Assembly (NCBI GenBank): GCA_002256765.1
Contig: NCHJ01000007.1
Span: 1 to 47,201 of the forward strand
From: Bacteroidetes bacterium 24-39-8
GTDB lineage: Bacteria; Bacteroidota; Bacteroidia; Chitinophagales; Chitinophagaceae
Reading direction: 5' to 3'
DNA length: 47,201 nt
The notes beneath the pieces were generated by a model. That model ran no database searches. It saw nothing but the letters and a program-made list of their open reading frames with translations, and was not told the DNA's origin. Positions 1-8,107 of this stretch are shown here, piece after piece. The stretch's first letter is position 1; every line of letters starts with the position of its first letter. The translations under genes were made by a program, and so were the position numbers.

Positions 1-1052
1 AAGAAAAATATATGTTTGGGCAAACCACCAATAGATGGCTCTTGCGCATTGCTGATAAAATTCAATGGATAACTCACACGCGTGTTCTCTGTGATTTCTG
101 TATCGGCAAAATCAATCCTATTAGATCCTGGGAAGAAATGAATATTTTCTACCAGTGCTCCAGGTTTGATGGCGTGAAAAATTTCGGGTTCTTTTTCTTC
201 ACTCAAGTCAACCGTTTTTGCATAACAGCCTCCTTCAAAATTGAACACCGAATGATTGGTCCAACCGTGTTCATCGTCACCAATTAACTTGCGTTGTGGG
301 TCTGCACTCAATGTAGTTTTACCTGTTCCACTTAAACCAAAGAAAATGGCTACATCGCCCTCGGCACCCATATTGGCACTGCAGTGCATGCTCAAGACTT
401 GTTTGTCCTGAGGTAAGATATAGTTCAGAATACTGAAGATCCCTTTTTTGATTTCACCAGTATATCCCGTTCCACCAATCAGAATGGTTTTATGAGTAAA
501 TGAAATCACGGCAAAATTTTCTTGCCTAGTTCCATCAACTGCGGGATCTGCTAAAAAGCCTGGTGCTTGTAAGATGGTCCATTCAGGTTCAAAATTCTCC
601 AACTCAGCCTGGGTTGGACGAAGGAACATATTATAGGCAAACAGATTACTCCAAGCGTTTTCATTGATTACCCGAATCTTTAATTGGTAGGCGGGATCGG
701 CGCAAGCAAATGCATCCCGCACCCAAAGTTCCTGCCGCTCTCCCAAATAGTTGAGCAGTTTGGTCCTGAGTTGTAAAAAGTATTTCTCTTCTATAGGTAT
801 ATTGAAATTGTTCCAATTCACGGTATTGGCTGTAATAGCATCTTTAACTGTGAACTTGTCTTGAGGGCTTCTACCGGTGAATTTTCCTGTTCGGATACAC
901 AATGCGCCGGTATTGTTCAAGACTCCCTGACCTCGGGCAATGGTTTGTTCAACTAATTCCGCGGGTGTTAACTGGTAATGTAACTGGGCATTTCCGGCTA
1001 TTCCGGCTTCACGTAACATAGATTTTGGGGGCATCATGGTTGGTACCGACAT
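1..1052 (-). CDS. pckA: Phosphoenolpyruvate carboxykinase (ATP), 5' part only
   Basis: The minus strand is open from an ATG at 1052 to the window edge, giving about the first 350 residues of a protein that is usually near 535. It converts oxaloacetate plus ATP to phosphoenolpyruvate in the cytosol, the entry step of gluconeogenesis. The nucleotide-binding P-loop GLSGTGKTTLS begins at residue 239, and the family segments FTGRSPQDKF near the N-terminus and GGTGYTGEIKKGIF before the P-loop are readable. Two further in-frame ATGs (codons 6 and 7) exist, but the first gives a normal N-terminus. The gene is divergent from the next one, and a perfect 7-5-7 inverted repeat lies in the shared upstream region. 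The C-terminal part is outside the window. Confidence 0.96.
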   Translation of the reverse strand, partial: MSVPTMMPPKSMLREAGIAGNAQLHYQLTPAELVEQTIARGQGVLNNTGALCIRTGKFTGRSPQDKFTVKDAITANTVNWNNFNIPIEEKYFLQLRTKLLNYLGERQELWVRDAFACADPAYQLKIRVINENAWSNLFAYNMFLRPTQAELENFEPEWTILQAPGFLADPAVDGTRQENFAVISFTHKTILIGGTGYTGEIKKGIFSILNYILPQDKQVLSMHCSANMGAEGDVAIFFGLSGTGKTTLSADPQRKLIGDDEHGWTNHSVFNFEGGCYAKTVDLSEEKEPEIFHAIKPGALVENIHFFPGSNRIDFADTEITENTRVSYPLNFISNAQEPSIGGLPKHIFF

Positions 1053-1110
1053 ATGCAAACAATCGTTAGTTAGTGTAAAAATAAGGGAATCCTTCATACC
1101 AACAGCAACT

Positions 1111-1129
1111 ACGTGTATTGGCTACACGT
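1111..1129. promoter_or_regulatory. Inverted repeat in pckA upstream region, possible operator
   Basis: ACGTGTA and TACACGT form perfect 7-bp arms around TTGGC. It lies 59 bp before the pckA start and 82 bp before the divergent gene. There is no T-run, so a terminator is unlikely; an operator for a dimeric regulator is the simplest reading. The regulator is unknown. Confidence 0.45.
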
Positions 1130-1188
1130 TAACTCAAACACTAACATTTTTTTATATAGGTAGTTTTTTTTACTGAATCTGCATGTTG

Positions 1189-1196
1189 TAGGTTTG
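1189..1196 (+). promoter_or_regulatory. -7 box TAGGTTTG before the beta-rich secreted protein gene
   Basis: This matches the Bacteroidota -7 consensus TAnnTTTG exactly. The -33 position holds only a T-run (TTTT at 1166-1169 with 19-bp spacing). A start site near 1200 would give a leader of about 10 nt before the ATG at 1211. Confidence 0.45.
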
Positions 1197-1210
1197 CACA
1201 AAGACCAACT

Positions 1211-1807
1211 ATGCCCAAAAACCTTTTTTTATTGGCTTTTTTACTATTGTCGCTTGATTCAATGGCTCAATCCTTGGAACAGGATCCAACAAAAGGTAAG
1301 TTTAAACAGGAAAATATTTTCTTTGGAACTGGTTTAAATCTGGGTATCGCTTCCCAGTCTTTTAATATTGGGTTGAACCCAGAAATTGGATACAGCATTA
1401 CCAAATGGCTAGACGCAGGTATCAATTTTAACGTGAATTATTATTCTCAAAACGCTACTGACTTTAGTAATGTGAAATACCAAAACTGGAGTTATGGAGG
1501 GGGTACTTTCCTCAGAGTTTGGCCTGTAAATTTTCTCCATCTTCAAATTCAACCAGAATTCAATTGGATCAATAGTACCCAAAAATTTACCAATAGTCCA
1601 GATGTTTTTAAATACAAATACCAGGCTGAAAGTTTGTTGGTGGGCATTGGCTATGGCTCCCATTTTTTAGGAAGTAGGTATTCCTATGTAACCTTGATGA
1701 TGGATGTTTTACAAAATCCTTTCTCACCTTATAGAGACCAATTCAATGACCCATTGCCCGTATTCAGAGCGGGTTTTGGCATGTATCTTAGGCCAAGCAG
1801 GAAATAA
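1211..1807 (+). CDS. Secreted protein, probably a small outer-membrane beta-barrel
   Basis: 198 residues with a clear signal peptide (cut likely after SMAQ, residue 20). The rest is rich in aromatic and glycine residues in alternating pattern (GTGLNLGIASQSFNIGLNPEIGY and similar), and the C-terminal strand FRAGFGMYLRPSRK resembles a barrel-closing strand. That suggests an eight-strand-type outer-membrane barrel, but no specific family is recognised. The start follows a good -7 box by 14 nt. Its 3' end overlaps the convergent LOG-family gene by 20 bp. Function is unknown; a transport or structural role would be a guess. Confidence 0.75.
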   Translation: MPKNLFLLAFLLLSLDSMAQSLEQDPTKGKFKQENIFFGTGLNLGIASQSFNIGLNPEIGYSITKWLDAGINFNVNYYSQNATDFSNVKYQNWSYGGGTFLRVWPVNFLHLQIQPEFNWINSTQKFTNSPDVFKYKYQAESLLVGIGYGSHFLGSRYSYVTLMMDVLQNPFSPYRDQFNDPLPVFRAGFGMYLRPSRK

Positions 1808-2327
1808 CCTCTCCGGGACCATTACAAACAATTAATCTATCTCTCCAAGCTTCATATAAAAAGCCTTGTTGGAACATATTGTCTATATGGGCAATCAAGT
1901 GGTTATAGAAACCATTGCTGTTTAGTAATACTATTTTCTTATCGTGGATTTTTAAAGTATTCCAAGTAAGCATTTCAAATAACTCGTCTAGTGTACCATT
2001 ACCACCAGGCAAGACCACGGCTGCATCACATAGCTCATACATCATCTTTTTGCGAATATGCATATCGGGTACAACGCGCAGTTCTGTGATTCCCTGATGC
2101 CCATGCTCCCATTCTAGTAATAATTCAGGAATTACACCAATCACTTCTCCCCCATTGGCCATCATGGCATCGGCCACAGCCCCCATTAATCCCTTATTGC
2201 CACCTCCATAGATTAATGCTATATCATGCAAAGCCATCTGTTTGCCCAATTCAAAAGCCTGTTGTTCAAAGAGTGGATCTGCTCCAGATTTAGAACCACA
2301 GAATACCGCAAAACGCTTAGACGCCAT
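1788..2327 (-). CDS. LOG-family (TIGR00730) phosphoribohydrolase
   Basis: 179 residues, a full-length member of the Rossmann-fold LOG family (often annotated as lysine decarboxylase in older records). Family enzymes hydrolyse cytokinin riboside 5'-monophosphates, or more generally nucleoside monophosphates, to free base and ribose 5-phosphate. The signature PGGNGTLDE is at residues 107-115, preceded by a basic cluster (R92, K93, K94) and a GGGNKGLMG loop at 41-49. It is cytosolic, with no signal peptide. It converges on the preceding gene and overlaps its last 20 bp. The physiological substrate in bacteria of this group is not settled. Confidence 0.9.
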   Translation of the reverse strand: MASKRFAVFCGSKSGADPLFEQQAFELGKQMALHDIALIYGGGNKGLMGAVADAMMANGGEVIGVIPELLLEWEHGHQGITELRVVPDMHIRKKMMYELCDAAVVLPGGNGTLDELFEMLTWNTLKIHDKKIVLLNSNGFYNHLIAHIDNMFQQGFLYEAWRDRLIVCNGPGEVISCLA

Positions 2328-2406
2328 AACCCTATTTTTAGTAGGGAAAATTAGGTGAATTATTTGTACTATTTTGCCGATTCTTATTCACCCAAGCATT
2401 AAAGCC

Positions 2407-3861
2407 ATGTCTCCAGTTATCTTATTCGGTTTTGTCATTGCCTATTTCTTGATTTTACTTGCTGTTGCTTGGGTAACCGGTAGAAACAGCACCAATGAAT
2501 CTTTTTTTATTGGCAACAAAAGCTCTAACTGGATGCTAGTGGCTTTTGGTATGGTGGGTACTTCACTTAGTGGGGTAACATTTGTAAGCGTACCTGGCGC
2601 CGTTGCCAAAGAAGGCTTTGCCTATTTTCAAGTAACACTGGGTTATTTGATTGGATACGTTGTTATTGCCTATGTTTTGTTGCCCTTGTATTATAGATTA
2701 AACCTCACTTCTATCTACAATTATTTATCAGACAGATTGGGCTTTAAATCCTATAAAACAGGCGCTTCTTTTTTCATTTTATCTAGAACACTTGGCGCTA
2801 CTGCGCGATTGTATTTGGTGGTAAATATTTTACAAGACGCCATTCTAAATAGTTTTGGCATTCCATTCTGGGCCACAACCCTGATTATTCTGGGCATGAT
2901 TCTACTCTACACTTTTGAAGGCGGTGTAAAGACCATTGTCTGGACCGATACGCTTCAAACCACTTGTATGCTATTGGGACTAATTATTTGTGTGGTCTAT
3001 ATTCTTAGCAGTTTGAATATTGGATTTGTGGGCAGTTTAGACGCCATGAGTCAGAAAGGTTATTCTACTATTTTCAACACCAATCCCAATAGTAAATTAT
3101 TCTTTCTAAAACAGATTATTGCAGGAGCATTTATTACCATTACTATGACTGGTATGGACCAAGAAATGATGCAGAAAAACATTTCTGTTAAAACATTAAA
3201 AGACTCGCAGAAAAACATCCTTAGCATGTCTGTAGTGTTAATGCTATCCATTCTTTTGTTCCTCTACCTAGGAGGATTATTATACCTCTATGCTGGCCAA
3301 CAAAATGTGGTGGAAACAGGTGATAAATTATTCCCTGCCATTGCCCTGCAACATATGCCTCCTTTTGTTTCAGTCATCTTTATCATTGCCCTAATCTCAG
3401 CCCTTTTTCCAAGTGCAGATGGAGCCATTACAGCGCTTACCTCTACCTTCTGTATTGATATCTTGGGTATCCAACGCAATAAAGAAATGAGCGATGCTCG
3501 TAAAAAACAAATTCGCCAAAGGGTGCATTTGGGGTTTGCTGCCATCTTCTTATTATTTGTTTTGGTGTTTAAAGTAGTCAATAGCCCAAGTATGATTGGC
3601 ATTATTTTAAAAGTGGCCAGTTATACTTATGGACCATTGTTGGGGCTATTCACTTTTGGTATTTTACTCAAACGCAAAGTGCAGGACAACCTGGTTCCCT
3701 TGGTCTGTGTGGCATCGCCCCTGCTATGTTTGGTCATTGATTTAAACCAAAAAGCTTTGTTTGGCAGTTTTGAACTGGGATTGGAACTATTGATTATCAA
3801 TGGCTTGATTACCTTTTTGGGACTTTTAATGGTATCCAAACCTCAAACTGCCCAAGAATAA
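2407..3861 (+). CDS. Sodium:solute symporter (SSS family)
   Basis: 484 residues from the ATG at 2407, strongly hydrophobic with about 13 membrane segments as in the SSS (SLC5) family. The N-terminal pattern with FFIGNKSSNWMLVAFGMVGTS then GVTFVSVPG is typical of sodium-coupled symporters for sugars, organic acids or similar solutes. The open frame extends 11 codons upstream to a TTG, but that adds a hydrophilic stretch before the first membrane helix, so the ATG is preferred. It leads a plus-strand run with the methyltransferase 14 bp downstream. The substrate cannot be told from the sequence. Confidence 0.9.
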   Translation: MSPVILFGFVIAYFLILLAVAWVTGRNSTNESFFIGNKSSNWMLVAFGMVGTSLSGVTFVSVPGAVAKEGFAYFQVTLGYLIGYVVIAYVLLPLYYRLNLTSIYNYLSDRLGFKSYKTGASFFILSRTLGATARLYLVVNILQDAILNSFGIPFWATTLIILGMILLYTFEGGVKTIVWTDTLQTTCMLLGLIICVVYILSSLNIGFVGSLDAMSQKGYSTIFNTNPNSKLFFLKQIIAGAFITITMTGMDQEMMQKNISVKTLKDSQKNILSMSVVLMLSILLFLYLGGLLYLYAGQQNVVETGDKLFPAIALQHMPPFVSVIFIIALISALFPSADGAITALTSTFCIDILGIQRNKEMSDARKKQIRQRVHLGFAAIFLLFVLVFKVVNSPSMIGIILKVASYTYGPLLGLFTFGILLKRKVQDNLVPLVCVASPLLCLVIDLNQKALFGSFELGLELLIINGLITFLGLLMVSKPQTAQE

Positions 3862-3863
3862 AC

Positions 3864-3871
3864 TAATTTCG
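3864..3871 (+). promoter_or_regulatory. Possible -7 box TAATTTCG before the O-methyltransferase
   Basis: It matches TAnnTTTG except for one base, the same TTCG variant seen before rpsA. It ends 4 nt before the ATG at 3876, so a transcript from it would be leaderless. The box sits in the short gap after the symporter stop and may be chance. Confidence 0.3.
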
Positions 3872-3875
3872 CCCG

Positions 3876-4514
3876 ATGGAATTGGTCCATCCTTTGGCAG
3901 AAACTTATGCCAGCTTACATAGCAGCCCAGATGATGCACTTTTGGCGCAGATTCAAGCAAGTACTTTGGCTGAGCACGCGCATGCCCATATGTTAAGTTC
4001 TCCGGTTCAGGGTAGATTCCTCTCCATGATCAGTCAATTGCTTCAACCCAAACAGGTTTTAGAAATTGGCAGTTTCACCGGATATAGTGCACTTTGTTTG
4101 GCTAAGGGTTTGTCTAGCAATGGTCAATTACATACTATTGAACTTAGAGAAGAAGACGCAGCCAAGTCAAAAGCCAATTTTAGCATTTCAGAAAGGGCAG
4201 ACCAAATACATTTGCATATTGGAGACGCTAAAACCATTATTCCTAGTCTGGACCATTCCTGGGATTTGGTTTTTATAGACGCTGACAAAACGGGCTATAT
4301 AGATTATTATGAATTGTTGGTGCCTAGGATGGCCAAAAACGGTCTGATTATTGCAGACAACGTTTTGTTTCACGGACAGGTTTTGGAAAGCCCATTGACT
4401 GGTAAAAATGCCAAAGCCATAGACGCATTCAATGCTCATGTATCCGCAGATTCAAGAACAGAACAAGTATTATTAACAGTAAGAGACGGGTTACTCCTGA
4501 TCAAAATCAAATAA
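3876..4514 (+). CDS. Class I SAM-dependent O-methyltransferase (catechol OMT-like)
   Basis: 212 residues, the usual length for bacterial caffeoyl-CoA/catechol-type O-methyltransferases. The SAM-binding glycine motif VLEIGSFTGYS is at 61-71. The metal and substrate motif FIDADK (D135, D137) and the pair D161-N162 match the divalent-metal ligands of the family. It is cytosolic. Its stop codon is directly followed by the ATG of the next gene, so the two are probably translationally coupled. The methyl acceptor is unknown; in this family it is usually a catechol-like hydroxyl. Confidence 0.92.
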   Translation: MELVHPLAETYASLHSSPDDALLAQIQASTLAEHAHAHMLSSPVQGRFLSMISQLLQPKQVLEIGSFTGYSALCLAKGLSSNGQLHTIELREEDAAKSKANFSISERADQIHLHIGDAKTIIPSLDHSWDLVFIDADKTGYIDYYELLVPRMAKNGLIIADNVLFHGQVLESPLTGKNAKAIDAFNAHVSADSRTEQVLLTVRDGLLLIKIK

Positions 4515-5693
4515 ATGAAGCAACTGGTATTTTTGATTTTCTTGACAATGGGCAGTTTGGCCCATGCACAGCGTGAAAAAGTGCAGAACTATGTAAACCA
4601 ATACAAAGACTTGGCCATGTCAGAAATGCGTAGAACTGGGGTACCCGCTTCTATTACATTAGCCCAAGGAATCTTGGAATCACAATCAGGCCAGAGTAAA
4701 CTGGCACAAAAATCTAATAACCATTTTGGCATCAAGTGCAAAACAGAATGGACAGGAGAAAAAACTTATCATGATGATGACCTAAGAAAAGAATGTTTTA
4801 GGGTTTATGCTTCTGTTGAAGACTCTTATAGAGACCATTCCGATTTTCTAAAAAACAGAGAATATTATACAGCACTTTTCAAACTAGACCCTACCGATGA
4901 TCAGGGTTGGGCATACGGTCTTAAAAAAGCAGGATATGCTACTGAAAAGACTTATCCTACAAGGTTGCTTAAACTCATTGCTGATTTTGACTTACACCAA
5001 TACAGTGTGCAAGCTTTAGAGAATAAGGACCTTTCTACTAGTAATGAGCGCGTTGACCCCAAATCTCCAACAACTGCTACCACTCCCAATAATACACCCA
5101 TTGTCAAAAGCACTGCGCTTACTTCTATGCCAGCAAACAATAGTCCAAGACTTAGGGTGATTAATCAAACCAAATCACCTGCAGCAGTAGAACAGGAGAA
5201 AATGGATTCTTTGGCTTCTCAAACAGCTGCAGCTATTGAGAATGCCAACCAAGAACAAATCATTGTAATCAACAATCAGGAAACAGGAACAAACACTGCA
5301 AAAAAAACGGTACTTTATCCTTCTGAGCCATTTAGCATTAACCACACAAAAGTTGTTTTTGCTGCAGCTGGCACTTCTACCTTATCCATTGCCAATAAAT
5401 ATGGCATTTCATTGAGCAAACTATTTGACTTTAACGAAATGGAACAAACAGATATATTAGACCAAGACCAATTATTATTCTTAGAAAAGAAATTGAAAAA
5501 AGGCGCTACTGATGTTTATGTTTGTAAAGCGGGAGAAACCCTAACAGAAATAGCACAAAAAGAAGGAGTGCGTTTAGACGCAATTATGGAATACAATAAC
5601 CTAACAAAAAACAGTGTACTGACCGATGGTCAAAAACTGCAATTGCGTGCACCTGAAAAAGCTGCTGGAAAAAACACAAAGTCTCCTAAATAA
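4515..5693 (+). CDS. Secreted glucosaminidase with two C-terminal LysM domains
   Basis: 392 residues. A signal peptide ends near residue 19 (AHAQ). A glucosaminidase (mannosyl-glycoprotein endo-beta-N-acetylglucosaminidase) domain spans about 25-160, with the probable catalytic Glu55 in ILESQSGQS and the typical NNHFGIK at 68-74. A low-complexity Ser/Thr/Asn/Gln-rich linker follows. LysM repeats lie at about 276-325 and 333-378. It should cleave the peptidoglycan glycan strand in the periplasm, with LysM holding it to the wall. The ATG touches the stop of the methyltransferase. Likely role: cell-wall turnover or cell separation. Confidence 0.92.
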   Translation: MKQLVFLIFLTMGSLAHAQREKVQNYVNQYKDLAMSEMRRTGVPASITLAQGILESQSGQSKLAQKSNNHFGIKCKTEWTGEKTYHDDDLRKECFRVYASVEDSYRDHSDFLKNREYYTALFKLDPTDDQGWAYGLKKAGYATEKTYPTRLLKLIADFDLHQYSVQALENKDLSTSNERVDPKSPTTATTPNNTPIVKSTALTSMPANNSPRLRVINQTKSPAAVEQEKMDSLASQTAAAIENANQEQIIVINNQETGTNTAKKTVLYPSEPFSINHTKVVFAAAGTSTLSIANKYGISLSKLFDFNEMEQTDILDQDQLLFLEKKLKKGATDVYVCKAGETLTEIAQKEGVRLDAIMEYNNLTKNSVLTDGQKLQLRAPEKAAGKNTKSPK

Positions 5694-5714
5694 ATAACCC
5701 AACAATCTGCAGAC

Positions 5715-6257
5715 ATGCCAGTGATTGAATTACACAACAGACAGTTTGAACCCTATTTGCCAGAAGCATTGATTCAAGAAAAGGTAAAAGAATTAGCAGC
5801 GCAATTAGACCAAGATTATGCGGGTAAGAAACCTTTGTTTATTGCCATCCTAAATGGTTCTTTCATGTTTGCAGCTGATCTATTTAAATATTTGAGTATT
5901 GAAGCAGAAATCTGCTTTATCAAATTAGCTTCTTATAAGGGTACCAAATCATCTGGACAAGTAATTACTGCTATTGGTTTGGATACTGATATCAATGACC
6001 GTCATGTAGTTATTTTAGAAGACATTATTGACACTGGCAAAACCATGAGTGAATTCTTGCCACAACTGCGCAACCAACAACCTGCTTCTTTAAAAGTGGC
6101 AATTTTATTACACAAACCAGATGCTACCAAATTTGAGGTAGCCATTGACTATTGCTGCTTTAGTATTCCCAATAAATTTGTTTTGGGTTATGGATTAGAC
6201 TTTGATGGTTATGGCCGTAATATCAAGGAGATCTACCAATTAGTGGGAGAAGAATAA
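5715..6257 (+). CDS. hpt: Hypoxanthine phosphoribosyltransferase
   Basis: 180 residues, standard length. It salvages hypoxanthine or guanine with PRPP to give IMP or GMP. The PRPP-binding motif VVILEDIIDTGKT at 98-110 is intact, with the two acidic residues E102-D103 before the IIDTGKT loop. The flexible-loop region ASYKGTKSSG at 72-81 is present. Cytosolic. It begins 21 bp after the glucosaminidase gene, on the same strand, but no functional link to wall hydrolysis is obvious. Confidence 0.95.
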   Translation: MPVIELHNRQFEPYLPEALIQEKVKELAAQLDQDYAGKKPLFIAILNGSFMFAADLFKYLSIEAEICFIKLASYKGTKSSGQVITAIGLDTDINDRHVVILEDIIDTGKTMSEFLPQLRNQQPASLKVAILLHKPDATKFEVAIDYCCFSIPNKFVLGYGLDFDGYGRNIKEIYQLVGEE

Positions 6258-6320
6258 CATTTCCTAAAAATACTACTTGGCTTTTTTTGCTAAATTTAGC
6301 ATGTATCATTACGCCCCAAA

Positions 6321-8093
6321 ATGAAATCAGCCCTGCTGGCTTGCTTGCTATTGCTATTTACTGGCAATATTTCTGCGCAGTATTATCTGCGTGGCCAGGT
6401 TAGTAATGAACGAGGAACTATGTTAGAAGGGGTTCGCATTCATTTAGGCAATAAAACAGGCGCACCTTATTATAGTGGCAATACAGGTGCTTTTGGAATT
6501 CCTTCCAATAAAATCATAGACACCCTTTTTTTACAAATGGATGGGTATGAATCTTTTCAACAGTTGGTTGATACCAGAAAAATCCAAACCCTTACCCTAA
6601 AAATGTTGCCGGCAACTGCCAACCTCTATAAACACAAACTCAATTCCTTTACAAAAAACCTGAATAATAATTACGGCAATAGCGGTTTAGTGGGCGAGAG
6701 TTATAGTAGCCAAGTAGAGAATGAATTTATTGATGCAACTAAGTATCGTCAAACAGGTTTTGCACTCAATATTGACCACGCTTCTTATAGTAATATCAGG
6801 CGTTTTATCCATAACCAAATGACGGTTCCTATAGACGCTGTTCGTATAGAAGAGATGTTGAATTATTTTAACTTTCCACAAGACACTGGCAATGCAAGAA
6901 GGGATAGTTTTTTATGCAAGACAAGAATTACTAGTTGCCCATGGAATGAGCAAAACAAATTGTTTTTTGTACAAGTGGCAGCTCCTCGTCTCAACTTAGA
7001 CAGTATTAAAGCCAGTAATTTGGTCTTCTTAATTGATATTTCTGGTAGCATGGACAAAGCTAATCGCCTGCCATTACTACAACAATCTTTTAAGCTGCTG
7101 GTAGAGAATTTACGCGCTAAAGACACAGTATCTATTGTTACATATGGGGGCAATGTTTCTATTAGACTAAATGGGGTAAGTGGTTCAGAAAAAAAACGCA
7201 TCCAAGACGCCATTGACTCTCTAGATGCAGGTGGTGATACACCTGGCGGCGATGGTATCAGAACGGCTTATGCACTAGCCAAAAGAACATTTATACCAGA
7301 GGGGAATAACCGCGTGATTCTTGCAACAGATGGGGATTTCAATGTAGGTGAAGCTACAGAAAAAGCCATGGAAGACCTGATTAGTCAATACCGACAAACC
7401 GGTATATATCTAACCTGCTTAGGCGTAGGCATGGGTAATTATAAAGACAGCAAACTGGAATTATTGGCCAAGAAAGGCAATGGTAATTTTGCGTATTTAG
7501 ACCATTTACAAGAAGCACAAAAAACCCTTGTTACGGAACTTACTCAAACCCTTTATGCGGTAGCCAATGATGCTTTTGTAGACATTGATTTCAATCCTGA
7601 AATTATAAAGTCTTATAGACTCATTGGTTTTGACAATAAGAAAAATGCATTAGAAGATAGCACTACCCAATTACAGGGTGGAGAGGTTGGAAGCGGTCAT
7701 AACCTAATGGCTGTTTTTGAACTAGCACCCAGAGACAGTAGTCAACTAAATGGTCAATTGGGAAGCCTCAATATCAATTTCAAAAAGTCTGATTCGCTTG
7801 CATTTCAACAACAGTATTTTGAAATTCCTTACGCACCCATTGCCCTACAAGGGGCAGAACAAGAATACCGTTTTGCTACGGCTGTTTGTATGTTCGGATC
7901 CATTCTAAAAGAATCGGCCTACGCCAAAAAAATGAGCTTTGATCAGGTCTGGACTTTGGCATCTCTTTCTTATAAAACAGATGACCGTTATCAAAAAGAA
8001 TTTGTTTCCTTGATAGATCAAGCTAAACAGATTTATCAACCAGAAAAGAGAAAGCGCAAAAGAAAAACGCAGGACCAGGGCCCTGCGTTCTAA
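6321..8093 (+). CDS. Secreted von Willebrand factor A protein, YfbK-like
   Basis: 590 residues. The signal peptide ends near residue 20 (ISAQ). An N-terminal beta-sandwich of the carboxypeptidase-regulatory type covers about 21-97 (RGQVSNERGTMLEGVRI). A vWF_A N-terminal segment follows (about 145-205), then a VWA domain whose MIDAS motif DISGS is at 239-243, and a DUF3520-like C-terminal part. The tail is strongly basic (KRKRKRK). VWA domains bind a metal ion and mediate protein contacts; the partner is unknown. The 3' end of the gene contains a hairpin that looks like the terminator of the convergent dnaJ. Confidence 0.9.
   Translation: MKSALLACLLLLFTGNISAQYYLRGQVSNERGTMLEGVRIHLGNKTGAPYYSGNTGAFGIPSNKIIDTLFLQMDGYESFQQLVDTRKIQTLTLKMLPATANLYKHKLNSFTKNLNNNYGNSGLVGESYSSQVENEFIDATKYRQTGFALNIDHASYSNIRRFIHNQMTVPIDAVRIEEMLNYFNFPQDTGNARRDSFLCKTRITSCPWNEQNKLFFVQVAAPRLNLDSIKASNLVFLIDISGSMDKANRLPLLQQSFKLLVENLRAKDTVSIVTYGGNVSIRLNGVSGSEKKRIQDAIDSLDAGGDTPGGDGIRTAYALAKRTFIPEGNNRVILATDGDFNVGEATEKAMEDLISQYRQTGIYLTCLGVGMGNYKDSKLELLAKKGNGNFAYLDHLQEAQKTLVTELTQTLYAVANDAFVDIDFNPEIIKSYRLIGFDNKKNALEDSTTQLQGGEVGSGHNLMAVFELAPRDSSQLNGQLGSLNINFKKSDSLAFQQQYFEIPYAPIALQGAEQEYRFATAVCMFGSILKESAYAKKMSFDQVWTLASLSYKTDDRYQKEFVSLIDQAKQIYQPEKRKRKRKTQDQGPAF
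8058..8089 (-). terminator. dnaJ terminator placed inside the VWA gene
   Basis: Read on the minus strand, AACGCAGG and CCTGCGTT form an 8-bp stem with an 8-nt loop, followed by TTTTCTTTT. It starts 19 bp past the dnaJ stop and lies wholly within the last codons of the convergent gene. On the plus strand there is no T-run. Confidence 0.7.
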
Positions 8094-8107
8094 CAATTAT
8101 TATCGCT

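Noticed and set aside
12-287. Open frame of 91 codons on the plus strand
   Set aside because: It lies opposite the well-supported pckA coding sequence and its translation has no recognisable pattern.
2374-2406. Longer symporter start at a TTG
   Set aside because: It adds a hydrophilic stretch before the first membrane helix and uses a rare start codon; the ATG at 2407 fits the family better.
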